Shown piece after piece: positions 35,268 through 43,386 of a stretch of DNA of 64,000 nt. The stretch is taken from positions 2,120,501 through 2,184,500 of the forward strand of contig NC_015496.1 in assembly GCF_000212355.1 (NCBI RefSeq). Reading direction: 5' to 3'. Position numbers and translations under genes: made by a program. The first letter of the stretch is position 1; every line of letters begins with the position of its first letter. The notes beneath the pieces were generated by a model. The model saw only the letters and a list, made by a program, of their open reading frames with translations. It did no database searches and was not told where the DNA came from. Source of the DNA: Dokdonia sp. 4H-3-7-5. GTDB taxonomy: Bacteria; Bacteroidota; Bacteroidia; Flavobacteriales; Flavobacteriaceae.

Positions 35268-35315
35268 GTGTGCTACATCAAGTAATCATAGTTACATCTA
35301 GTAATCCAACGGCAA

Positions 35316-37634
35316 TTGTATAATTATAAAGATAAGTTTAAGGCAATTTGGGCGAGAATAAAGGCTAAGCCTTTTAAGGCGATAAGATATGCGGTGCTCA
35401 CTATGGTCGGATTGTTTGCAATATTCTTATTGAGTATTTACATAGGTGTATTTGGAAAAATACCAACAGCCGACTATCTCAAGAAGCTTAAAAACCCAGT
35501 TACTTCTACATTATACGATGCTAGAGGTGAGTCTAACGGTCTTTACTTTTTGCAAAATAGGTCAAATGTAGATTTAGTACAACTTCCAGAAGCGCTTAAA
35601 AATGCCCTAGTTGCCACCGAAGATGCTCGTTTTTATGAGCATGGAGGTATAGATTATAAAAGCTATGGTCGTGTATTTATAAAATCTATTATTTTAGGTC
35701 AGAATGCAGGCGGAGGTAGTACGGTAACACAGCAGGTCGCAAAGAACATATTTGGACGAAAAAAGCAGTTTTTTCTCAGTACTCCTATAAATAAGTTTAG
35801 AGAACTCTTTATTGCTAGAAGGCTAGAGTCTGTGTATAGTAAAGATGAAATATTGTTGCTGTACTTTAATACAGTGTCTTTTGGGGAAAATATATATGGG
35901 ATAGAAAAAGCATCTTTACGTTTTTTTAATAAACCTCCAGAGCAATTAACCATTGCAGAGAGTGCTACGCTCGTAGGATTACTCAAAGCACCTAGCTATT
36001 ATAGTCCGCGCAATCATCCAGAACGTGCAGAACGCAGACGCAATACGGTTTTAAATCAAATGGTAAAGTATGGTTTCCTTAGCGACGAGGAGAAAATAGA
36101 AGCTCAAGTACCTCTAGCAATCAATTATCAAGCAAGTAAAAAGCAGTCCTCATTTTCCACCTATTATAAAAACTTTGTAGAAGCTGAGTTTAATACGTGG
36201 GCGCAACAGCACCCAGCTCCAGATGGTCATATTTATAATCTACGCACGGATGGATTAAAGATTACTACGACGCTCAATAGTTCGATACAGAAAAGCTCAG
36301 AAAAGGCGCTACAAAAACAAGTAGAACGATTACAAGTATTAATGGATAAATACTGGGCAGCTACCACTACAGAAGGAGGTAAGGAAGCTCTTTTAGATAA
36401 AATAGTCCAGGAGCAAACAGCTGTAAAAAGAATGAAAGCAAAGAATGCTACAGCAGGCTCTATCACTGAGTTTTCTATGAAAGTTAAGGAGCGTGACTTC
36501 TGGAATATTGGAAAAGGATACGAACCAAGATTTCAGTCTTTACGAGATTCTATAGCTACAAGTCTTAATAGATTACACGCAGCAGTGTTTACTATAAATA
36601 GTAGATCTGGTGCTATTTTAGGATATGTGGGAGGGATAGATTATGGTTTTAGTCAGACAGATAACGTGGTGACTAAAAAACAAGTGGGTTCGACTTTTAA
36701 ACCTATCACGTATCTAGCTGCTTTAGAGAGAGGACAAGATCCATGTAATTATTACAATAACACCTTAATGACTTATAAGCAATATGAAGACTGGAAGCCT
36801 AGAAATGCTAGTGGTCGTTATGGAGGAAGTTATAGTATGCACGGAGCGCTTGCAAATTCTGTAAATACAGTATCTGTACAATTACAGCTTAATGTAGGTG
36901 TAGAGAAAGTGATAGAACAGGCAAAGAAGATGGGTATTACTACCACTCTTCCAGAAGTACCAAGTATCGTACTAGGTACTGCAGAGCTTACTTTATTTGA
37001 AATGGTTACTGCTTATGCAAGTATTGCAAATGGTGGGACTAGCATACAGCCTTATGCTATACAAAGCATAGAAGATGAGGACGGTAATGAATTATACAAA
37101 CATACTTCTACTGCTGGAAAGCGTGTAGCCAGTGTACAGCATGTAAAGGAATTACAGAAAATGATGGAAGAGGTAATAACTGAAGGAAGCGCCTCAGGAA
37201 TGAAAAATTATGAAATAGGATATAACCTCATAGGTAAAACCGGCACTACTCAAAATAATGGTGATGGATGGTTTATAGCTGCTTCACCAGAAATTGTAGT
37301 AGGAGCGTGGGTAGGAACAAGAGATAAGAGAGTGCACTTTGAAAAAACCTATCACGGCTCTGGTGCAAATACGGCAATGCCTATGGTAGCATCTGTATTT
37401 AAAGGACTGAGCTCTTGGAAATCACCCATGCTCACAAATTTTGAATACGATTTTGACTATTTTCCATGTCCTTCGTTTTTAGAAATGGATGCGACAGAAG
37501 CAAAAACATTTGCACAATCAGATACGACGTACTTATATAATCTTAGAAGAAAGGATACGCTTATTATTGATGAGGTGCTTCCTTTCATTCAAGATACAGC
37601 AAAGGTTCAAGTAGTTGATCCTATTGTTAATTAG
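35316..37634 (+). CDS. Class A penicillin-binding protein (PBP1A type)
   Basis: A 772-residue bifunctional peptidoglycan synthase. It has a cytoplasmic tail, one membrane anchor (residues ~25-47), a GT51 glycosyltransferase domain (EDARFYEHGGID with catalytic Glu, GGSTVTQQVAKNIF) and a transpeptidase domain with active-site GSTFKP (Ser near 459), SVN in ANSVNTVS and KTGTTQ. The start chosen is TTG 35316 (MYNYKDKFKAIWAR), which gives the expected short tail; the choice is uncertain. It meets rpe tail to tail with a 4-base overlap. Confidence 0.93.
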   Translation: MYNYKDKFKAIWARIKAKPFKAIRYAVLTMVGLFAIFLLSIYIGVFGKIPTADYLKKLKNPVTSTLYDARGESNGLYFLQNRSNVDLVQLPEALKNALVATEDARFYEHGGIDYKSYGRVFIKSIILGQNAGGGSTVTQQVAKNIFGRKKQFFLSTPINKFRELFIARRLESVYSKDEILLLYFNTVSFGENIYGIEKASLRFFNKPPEQLTIAESATLVGLLKAPSYYSPRNHPERAERRRNTVLNQMVKYGFLSDEEKIEAQVPLAINYQASKKQSSFSTYYKNFVEAEFNTWAQQHPAPDGHIYNLRTDGLKITTTLNSSIQKSSEKALQKQVERLQVLMDKYWAATTTEGGKEALLDKIVQEQTAVKRMKAKNATAGSITEFSMKVKERDFWNIGKGYEPRFQSLRDSIATSLNRLHAAVFTINSRSGAILGYVGGIDYGFSQTDNVVTKKQVGSTFKPITYLAALERGQDPCNYYNNTLMTYKQYEDWKPRNASGRYGGSYSMHGALANSVNTVSVQLQLNVGVEKVIEQAKKMGITTTLPEVPSIVLGTAELTLFEMVTAYASIANGGTSIQPYAIQSIEDEDGNELYKHTSTAGKRVASVQHVKELQKMMEEVITEGSASGMKNYEIGYNLIGKTGTTQNNGDGWFIAASPEIVVGAWVGTRDKRVHFEKTYHGSGANTAMPMVASVFKGLSSWKSPMLTNFEYDFDYFPCPSFLEMDATEAKTFAQSDTTYLYNLRRKDTLIIDEVLPFIQDTAKVQVVDPIVN

Positions 37635-38293
37635 CGAGCTGCAATATTTTTAAGTTCTTTGATCGTTTCCGTAGGATTGGATGATTTAAAAATAAAGCTT
37701 CCAGCTACAAGTACATCTGCTCCAGCTTGAACCAACTGCGCAGCATTTTTATCACTTACACCGCCATCAATTTCTATGAGCGTAGGAGCATTTTTCTTTG
37801 TAATTAGAGCTTTGAGAGCAGCAACCTTATCATAAGTGTTTTCTATAAACTGTTGTCCTCCAAATCCTGGATTTACACTCATCATACAAACTAAGTCTAT
37901 GTCTTGTATAACATCTTCAAGATGGCTTACAGGCGTGTGTGGATTAAGAGCTACACCAGCTTTCATCCCAGCAGCTTTAATTACTTGTAGTGTTCTATGC
38001 AGGTGAGTACATGCTTCGTAGTGCACGGTGAGTATATTTGCTCCTAGATCTGCAAACGTTTGTACGTAACGATCTGGATCTACAATCATCAAGTGTACAT
38101 CGATTGTTTTTTTGGCATGTTTTGCAATATCACGTAGTACGGGCATTCCAAAAGAAATGTTAGGTACAAAAACACCATCCATAATATCAATATGAAACCA
38201 GTCTGCTTCACTAGCATTTATCATCTCAATATCACGTTGAAGGTTTGCAAAATCTGCAGCAAGTATGGATGGGGCAATGAGCGTAGTTGACAT
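37631..38293 (-). CDS. rpe: Ribulose-phosphate 3-epimerase
   Basis: Interconverts ribulose 5-phosphate and xylulose 5-phosphate in the pentose phosphate pathway. The 220-residue TIM barrel has the opening APSILAADFANL, the metal-binding HIDIMDGVFVPNISFG and DVHLMI, the loop MSVNPGFGGQQF, and the phosphate-binding DGGVSDKNA and AGSFIFKS. Its length is standard. It converges with the PBP gene, overlapping by 4 bases. Confidence 0.95.
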   Translation of the reverse strand: MSTTLIAPSILAADFANLQRDIEMINASEADWFHIDIMDGVFVPNISFGMPVLRDIAKHAKKTIDVHLMIVDPDRYVQTFADLGANILTVHYEACTHLHRTLQVIKAAGMKAGVALNPHTPVSHLEDVIQDIDLVCMMSVNPGFGGQQFIENTYDKVAALKALITKKNAPTLIEIDGGVSDKNAAQLVQAGADVLVAGSFIFKSSNPTETIKELKNIAAR

Positions 38294-38383
38294 ATAATAG
38301 ATGTTTTATGTAAAGATATGATTCTCTTCTAAGGTATGAAGATGGAGTATTAAGTTTTGTGACCCAGAATATATAAAATGAAA

Positions 38384-38408
38384 AATCCCCGGTAATCAGC
38401 CGGGGATT
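38384..38408 (-). terminator. Terminator between rpoD and rpe
   Basis: On the - strand, AATCCCCGG-CTGATTA-CCGGGGATT is followed by TTTTCATTTT. The stem is perfect. It closes a short orphan transcript, or the rpoD mRNA. Confidence 0.9.
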
Positions 38409-38492
38409 CATTCATCAATCAAAAAACGAACAGTTATGATAAACTGTTGTTGTCATTATTAAGTCGCCAGTGGCGTTAATTACATTTTTGTA
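38384..38492 (-). ncRNA. Candidate small RNA downstream of rpoD
   Basis: A - strand -7 element, TATCTTTG (38503-38496), sits 77 bases after the rpoD stop. From there about 110 bases run to the terminator at 38384, with a hairpin (AACAGTT-TATCAT-AACTGTT) followed by CGTTTTTTGATT before it. The only frame is a 13-codon one (starts MTTTVYHN). Structure and isolated promoter suggest a non-coding RNA; no known family is recognised. Confidence 0.45.
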
Positions 38493-38495
38493 TTA

Positions 38496-38503
38496 CAAAG
38501 ATA
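38496..38503 (-). promoter_or_regulatory. Candidate -7 element of the small transcript after rpoD
   Basis: TATCTTTG on the - strand is a perfect TAnnTTTG match located after, not before, the nearest gene in that direction. Confidence 0.5.
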
Positions 38504-38579
38504 CCAAATCTTTTCACTGTAAAAAAAACCAAGAGCATTGGCTATTGGTTTTAACACATTATCGGTAAAAATGATAAGC

Positions 38580-39443
38580 TTATCCTAAATAAGTCTTAAG
38601 AATCTTGCTACGTGATGTATGTTTTAATCTACGGATCGCTTTTTCCTTAATCTGTCTCACTCGCTCACGAGTAAGATCAAAAGTTTCTCCTATTTCCTCA
38701 AGCGTCATAGGCTGTTGATCTCCTAAGCCAAAATAAAGTCTAACCACATCTGCCTCACGTGGAGTAAGTGTTTCAAGAGCACGTTCTATTTCTGTCTTAA
38801 GTGATTCATGTAATAGTTCGCGATCAGGATTTGGTGATTCACCAGAGTTTAAGACATCATACAAGTTTGAGTCTTCTCCTTCTACTAGAGGCGCATCCAT
38901 ACTTATGTGACGTCCAGAGTTCTTTAGAGATTCCTTTACATCATTGATAGACATGTCTAGCTCTTTGGCAATTTCCTCAGGGCTAGGTGGGCGTTCGTTT
39001 GCTTGTTCTAGAAAAGCAAAGGTTTTATTAATTTTATTAATAGACCCAATCTTATTGAGAGGTAAACGTACAATACGAGATTGCTCTGCTAGTGCTTGTA
39101 AGATAGACTGGCGTATCCACCATACTGCATATGATATAAATTTAAAACCACGAGTTTCATCAAAGCGCTGTGCAGCTTTTATAAGCCCTAGGTTACCTTC
39201 ATTAATAAGATCTGGAAGGGTAAGTCCTTGGTTTTGGTATTGTTTTGACACAGAAACTACAAAACGTAAATTTGCTTTAGTAAGTTTCTCTAGAGCACGA
39301 TGATCACCAGCTTTTATACGCTGTGCTAGTTCCACCTCTTCATCTGCCGTGATAAGGTCAACTTTACCGATTTCTTGTAAGTACTTGTCTAAGGATGCGG
39401 TCTCACGATTGGTGACCTGCTTAGTAATTTTAAGCTGTCTCAT
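38580..39443 (-). CDS. rpoD: Primary sigma factor RpoD (short Bacteroidota type)
   Basis: Directs RNA polymerase to housekeeping promoters. The 287-residue protein begins with region 1.2 ([20 protein letters not shown]), then region 2 ([31 protein letters not shown]), region 3 ([19 protein letters not shown]) and region 4 ([31 protein letters not shown]). Region 1.1 and the non-conserved insert of E. coli are absent, as in all Bacteroidota primary sigmas, which recognise TAnnTTTG. It is divergent from tatA with a 359-bp gap. Confidence 0.95.
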   Translation of the reverse strand: MRQLKITKQVTNRETASLDKYLQEIGKVDLITADEEVELAQRIKAGDHRALEKLTKANLRFVVSVSKQYQNQGLTLPDLINEGNLGLIKAAQRFDETRGFKFISYAVWWIRQSILQALAEQSRIVRLPLNKIGSINKINKTFAFLEQANERPPSPEEIAKELDMSINDVKESLKNSGRHISMDAPLVEGEDSNLYDVLNSGESPNPDRELLHESLKTEIERALETLTPREADVVRLYFGLGDQQPMTLEEIGETFDLTRERVRQIKEKAIRRLKHTSRSKILKTYLG

Positions 39444-39788
39444 AGGGTTGTAATGAACTAGGGTTTGTCTATTATAACTGTTATACGCAGCAAAGTTGCA
39501 AAATGTTACAAAAAACTTAAAGTTTTTTTTAAATGATTTTTAAGTTATAGCTTATGCAACTTGTTAAATTGGCATAATTATCTATTAATTAATCATTTGC
39601 GATTTTTTAATAATCCTTACATAGCGTGATTTATGAGGTGCTAGCTATTATTTCTGAGAATGTGTTATTATTAAGCGTTACGTGTGAATAGTTACGCTTT
39701 CGCGAAAGCGTAATTTATACCCTTAAAACAATCGTATATAGTTTGTGATTATTCCATTTGAAAGTTTTTAAACTACTGCGCTATTAAA
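39444..39788. other. rpoD-tatA divergent gap
   Basis: Contains a short A/T-rich hairpin at about 39509-39529 (AAAAACTT/AAGTTTTT) and the palindrome at 39692-39713. Otherwise I see no gene. Confidence 0.6.
39692..39713. repeat. TTTCGCGAAA palindrome, copy 11 (intergenic, longest)
   Basis: A 22-bp perfect palindrome: the core GCTTTCGCGAAAGC flanked by TTAC and GTAA. It is the longest copy in the window. Confidence 0.96.
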
Positions 39789-39796
39789 TACCTTTG
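39789..39796 (+). promoter_or_regulatory. Candidate -7 element abutting the tatA start
   Basis: TACCTTTG matches TAnnTTTG and ends 6 bases before the tatA ATG, so the mRNA would have almost no leader. Confidence 0.55.
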
Positions 39797-39802
39797 TTAT
39801 CT

Positions 39803-40084
39803 ATGATAAGCTTACCTCTATTTATTTCTGGTGCCGAAATTGCCTTCATTATTTTTATAGTGATTATGGTTTTTGGTGCAGACAAAGTTCCAGAAATCGC
39901 TCGCGGTTTAGGGAAGGGCATGCGCCAACTTAAAGACGCTACAAATGATATCAAGTCAGAAATCACAAAAACTGCCGAAAGAAATGATATCGACTTAGAC
40001 CTTACTAAGGATATTAAAAAGGAGATTGATAAGGCTAAGGAAGATATTAATGATATTACTGGTCCTATCAAGAGATCTCTATAA
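39803..40084 (+). CDS. tatA: Twin-arginine translocase subunit TatA/TatE
   Basis: A 93-residue protein with one membrane helix (residues ~8-25, FISGAEIAFIIFIVIMVFG), the short hinge, an amphipathic helix with the invariant ADKVPEIARGLGKGM and a charged tail. It forms the pore of the Tat export system for folded proteins. The ATG at 39803 is chosen over an in-frame upstream TTG because a promoter element ends just before it. TatC is not in the window. Confidence 0.9.
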   Translation: MISLPLFISGAEIAFIIFIVIMVFGADKVPEIARGLGKGMRQLKDATNDIKSEITKTAERNDIDLDLTKDIKKEIDKAKEDINDITGPIKRSL

Positions 40085-40146
40085 TACTAGACCAATCTCA
40101 GCATCGAGATCATAATGTATATTCCTTAATAGCTTAAGAATAAAAT

Positions 40147-40788
40147 TTATAAAACACGGCTTACCGTAAGACCATCTCTTATAGGTAGTAATACCGTTTC
40201 TACTCGAGGGTCTTCATTGAGAAGTATGTTATAATCTAATAACACCTTTGTATCCACATCTTTTTTCTTAAGTGTTTCAACTACTTTACCACTCCATAGT
40301 ACATTATCAGAAAGGATAATTCCGCCAGGATTCATCTTATCTATTATTGTGTGAAAATAATTAATGTAGTTGCGCTTATCTGCATCTATAAACACTAGGT
40401 CAAAAGTAGTGTCAATGGTTGGTATGATATCTAGTGCTTGACCTAGATGCTGTATAATCTGTGATCCGTAAGGCGAAGCGTCAAAATGCTTACGCTGGAA
40501 ATCTTGCATCTCTTCCTTAATATCAATGGTGTGAAGTGTTCCGTTATCTTGAAGACCTTCTGCCAGACATAGCGCACTATAACCTGCAAAAGTCCCTATC
40601 TCTAAGATGCTCTTAGGGTTTACTAATTTTGAAATCATGCTAAGCACACGACCTTGGTAAGCTCCAGAAAGCATACGTGGTTGTAGTATTTTTTGATACG
40701 TTTCCTTTGATAGTGCTTTGAGATGTGCTGGCTCTTGAGCCGAGTGTGCTACGACGTAGTCGTCTAGATTTTCTGGTAAAAAGTGCAT
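40147..40788 (-). CDS. SAM-dependent O-methyltransferase (class I, COMT-like)
   Basis: A 213-residue enzyme with the SAM-binding motif ILEIGTFAGYSALCLAEGL (in part EIGTFAGYS), LHTIDIKEE, the metal-binding DLVFIDADKRNYI and ILSDNVLWSGKV. This is the bacterial catechol O-methyltransferase-like family, which methylates catechols or related phenols with divalent metal. It follows the kynurenine operon by 131 bases on the same strand; a role on 3-hydroxyanthranilate or another catechol-like intermediate is possible but not shown. Confidence 0.87.
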   Translation of the reverse strand: MHFLPENLDDYVVAHSAQEPAHLKALSKETYQKILQPRMLSGAYQGRVLSMISKLVNPKSILEIGTFAGYSALCLAEGLQDNGTLHTIDIKEEMQDFQRKHFDASPYGSQIIQHLGQALDIIPTIDTTFDLVFIDADKRNYINYFHTIIDKMNPGGIILSDNVLWSGKVVETLKKKDVDTKVLLDYNILLNEDPRVETVLLPIRDGLTVSRVL

Positions 40789-40919
40789 AGAATATTTACT
40801 TCTGTAATAGAGGTGTGTAGTGAGTATGTGATAACGGCTGTAAATGTAATAATCTTATCGATCACGGTCGTACTCACTCTGTAATGGATTATAAACATAG
40901 CGTACAAAACGCTGCTCCT

Positions 40920-42008
40920 TTATTCTTTTAAAATTCGTTTTCTAAAGGCTTCCTTGCGTTTCTCGTCATCACCATAAAGCCATCTCACAACATTATCATC
41001 CCAGATAGCATCATATTCTGCAGAGTTGACGATCTTACGTTCGAGAGCAAGGTCAAGTATTTTACCAGGATAACTACTTTGGTTGTCACTTTCCATCTCA
41101 CCTAGCGGGTACGGATCATCAAGTCCCATAACCACCTGCTTGCTTCCTTGATTTTCTATAATCATCTTAAGGGAGTTTGTATCGTGTACTAGTGTGTCAA
41201 AAAAGATATTAGGATGTCCTACAGATTTACGTGGATGTGTTTTTCCTTCAAAAAGATCTGGCCTTCCGTCAAAACCTTGTATGCGTCTACCTAGGTTAAT
41301 TTGCGCTAGTTGTCCTCCGTGAGCAAAACAAACACGCATACCTGGATATTTATCTGCATATCCATTAAGCGTAAGGAAGTGGTAGGCATCTGCACATTGT
41401 GCAAGCATCCATATAAGGTGAAAACGCCAGTTTGTATTCTGCAGTTTTATAAACTTCTCACCATCATACGGGTGAATCTCCACTGCTAGATTATACTTGC
41501 TTGCAAGCTCAAAAATAGGTTCATTTTCTTCGTCAAAAATACATCGCCACGTCCCAATAGTGTCCATATAGTGCGTAGGCAAGCATAGTAAATCCATACC
41601 TAACACCTCTACACAGCGCTCTATCTCCCATAAAGCGCCACGCACAAACCCAGGATGTACTACAAAACCAGTTGTAAATTTATCTGGATGTTCTTGTTGT
41701 ACTCTCGCATTAAAGTCATTTTGAAACTTTAGTGCTTGCTTCATTTCTTCTAGACGTAGTCCATTTCCATAAAGCTGCGAGAGGTTAAGTACCACAGCGT
41801 GGTCTACCTTGTTGCGCTCCATCCACTCCAGTTTTTCGTGCAAGAAAAAACTTGAGTCTGTCACTGGTCTACTCCAGTCTTTCTGGAGCATAAACTTTCG
41901 GTCTTTGTCTACCCAAAATATACCCTTGTCTTTCATAAACTGAGGAATCTCCTCTGGATAGGGAAGTAGGTGAGAATGGCCGTTTATGCGAAGTTTTCTA
42001 TGTGACAT
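40920..42008 (-). CDS. Probable 2-amino-3-carboxymuconate-6-semialdehyde decarboxylase
   Basis: A 362-residue amidohydrolase-fold decarboxylase. Metal ligands are visible in GHSHLLP (H-x-H), EIHPYD, FAHGG and an Asp in LDDPYPLGE, matching the ACMSD family, and FFDTLVHDTN is another family stretch. It would remove CO2 from the ring-cleaved product of 3-hydroxyanthranilate in the kynurenine pathway. It is separated by 79 bases, including a palindrome, from the upstream DUF1648 gene. Related amidohydrolases exist, but the operon context supports this activity. Confidence 0.85.
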   Translation of the reverse strand: MSHRKLRINGHSHLLPYPEEIPQFMKDKGIFWVDKDRKFMLQKDWSRPVTDSSFFLHEKLEWMERNKVDHAVVLNLSQLYGNGLRLEEMKQALKFQNDFNARVQQEHPDKFTTGFVVHPGFVRGALWEIERCVEVLGMDLLCLPTHYMDTIGTWRCIFDEENEPIFELASKYNLAVEIHPYDGEKFIKLQNTNWRFHLIWMLAQCADAYHFLTLNGYADKYPGMRVCFAHGGQLAQINLGRRIQGFDGRPDLFEGKTHPRKSVGHPNIFFDTLVHDTNSLKMIIENQGSKQVVMGLDDPYPLGEMESDNQSSYPGKILDLALERKIVNSAEYDAIWDDNVVRWLYGDDEKRKEAFRKRILKE

Positions 42009-42017
42009 ATTGAGTAT

Positions 42018-42031
42018 GCTTTCGCGAAAGC
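42018..42031. repeat. TTTCGCGAAA palindrome, copy 12 (intergenic)
   Basis: GCTTTCGCGAAAGC, 9 bases upstream of the ACMSD-like start codon. Confidence 0.95.
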
Positions 42032-42087
42032 GTACTACGCAATCGCTGTTGTGTTTTTAAAAATACAATTATTATATGAGTACCGCC

Positions 42088-42549
42088 TTACTCTTTTACC
42101 TTCTTGAGTTGTATATAATAAAAGGCGAGTAGTATAATAAAACCGCCAAAGGTTGCAACCAAAAAATAACTGCTTAATCCAGTCTGTTTACCCACGGCAA
42201 CTGCCATAGATTGATATACCAGCCACCCAAAAAGTAGTGTGCAATACAGCGCCATTTGTGACATAAAGGTTTTTGTAACGGTAACCTGTGCCTCATTTTT
42301 AACCCCTTGTTTATGCTTGTTAATCTTTATAGACTTGCCTGTCATAAACTGGAATAGTAAGATAAGTAAGACGCTAAGTACGGGTAAGATAAAAAGTTCA
42401 TTTTTTGAACCATATCTATCTACCACCCCAGTCGCATCAAAGTGCATAGGTACCTCGTCTGGAATGTCTCCATAATGTATCAAAATCATCGCAAAGGTAA
42501 CTCCCGCCACGAGCCAACTTAGTATCCAGAAAATCTTTTTAATATCCAT
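42088..42549 (-). CDS. DUF1648 membrane protein
   Basis: A 153-residue protein with about four membrane helices and the DUF1648 motif between the first two (YGDIPDEVPMHFDATGVVDRYGSK, in part VPMHFDATGVVDRYGSK). The domain recurs in membrane proteins of unknown function. It abuts the SDR gene start with no gap, so it lies inside the kynurenine operon; why is unclear. A transport or regulatory role is only a guess. Confidence 0.82.
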   Translation of the reverse strand: MDIKKIFWILSWLVAGVTFAMILIHYGDIPDEVPMHFDATGVVDRYGSKNELFILPVLSVLLILLFQFMTGKSIKINKHKQGVKNEAQVTVTKTFMSQMALYCTLLFGWLVYQSMAVAVGKQTGLSSYFLVATFGGFIILLAFYYIQLKKVKE

Positions 42550-43329
42550 CTACAAGCTTTTTGTGCGTCCTCCATCTACAGGTACATTAATTCCATTAAT
42601 AAAAGAAGCTGCTTCACTAGCGAGAAAAACAATTGCATTTGCTACCTCCTCAGGTTTGGCAAAACGTTTTGCTGGTGATGCATTTGCCATTGTCTGTGAA
42701 ACTTCTTCTATAGATTTTCCAGTCTTTTTTGCTTTATTTTCTATGATCTCAGAGAGTCTGCCAGTAGCGGTTGCGCCAGGAAGTACGTTGTTTACGGTGA
42801 TGCCGTATTGCCCTAGCTCATTTGCCATTGTTTTACTCCAGTTTGCCACGGCACCGCGTATCGTGTTACTCACGCCTAGACCATCTAGTGGTTGTTTTAC
42901 AGAAGTAGAAATCACGTTAATGATACGTCCATATCCTTCGGCTTTCATCCCTGGGAGTACGGTTTGTGTTAATAGGTGATTGGTTTGTAGGTGTTGTGTA
43001 AACGCTTTCGCGAAAGCGGTAACATCTGCATCCACAATAGGTCCACCTGGAGGGCCACCAGTGTTATTGATTAATATGTGATACACATTGCCCGTTGCCG
43101 AAACAGCAGCTGCCACCGCCTGCGGATTTGTAAAATCTGCAACCACGTAGCTGTGCTTTTGTGAACCGTTATTAGGTAACTGTGCGATAACGTTTTTGAG
43201 CTTCTCTTCTGTACGAGCAGCAAGGGTTACGTTTGCACCTTCTTCTGCTAGACCCATTGCGGTTGCTAGTCCGATCCCTGCTGTAGAGCCACAGACGAGT
43301 GCATTTTTATTAGTTAGGTTTAGTTTCAT
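42550..43329 (-). CDS. SDR-family oxidoreductase lacking the usual catalytic Tyr-Lys
   Basis: A 259-residue short-chain dehydrogenase with the cofactor loop GSTAGIGLATA (residues ~14-24), VADFTN, the NNTGGPPGG stretch and INVISTSV with Ser. Where YxxxK is expected there is GVSNTIRGAV, so Tyr becomes Ser and Lys becomes Arg. This variant occurs in a known SDR subgroup whose chemistry is unclear. It is in the middle of the kynurenine operon, abutting DUF1648 and 57 bases after the aldehyde dehydrogenase. The palindrome is read as TAFAKAFT. Confidence 0.88.
   Translation of the reverse strand: MKLNLTNKNALVCGSTAGIGLATAMGLAEEGANVTLAARTEEKLKNVIAQLPNNGSQKHSYVVADFTNPQAVAAAVSATGNVYHILINNTGGPPGGPIVDADVTAFAKAFTQHLQTNHLLTQTVLPGMKAEGYGRIINVISTSVKQPLDGLGVSNTIRGAVANWSKTMANELGQYGITVNNVLPGATATGRLSEIIENKAKKTGKSIEEVSQTMANASPAKRFAKPEEVANAIVFLASEAASFINGINVPVDGGRTKSL
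43003..43018. repeat. TTTCGCGAAA palindrome, copy 13 (coding, SDR gene)
   Basis: CGCTTTCGCGAAAGCG, perfect over 16 bp, read on the - strand as T-A-F-A-K-A. Confidence 0.95.
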
Positions 43330-43386
43330 AGTATGTGATTGCGAGCGTAGCGAACTAATCTTAGTTGCTCCCGCTCTTATTATTTT

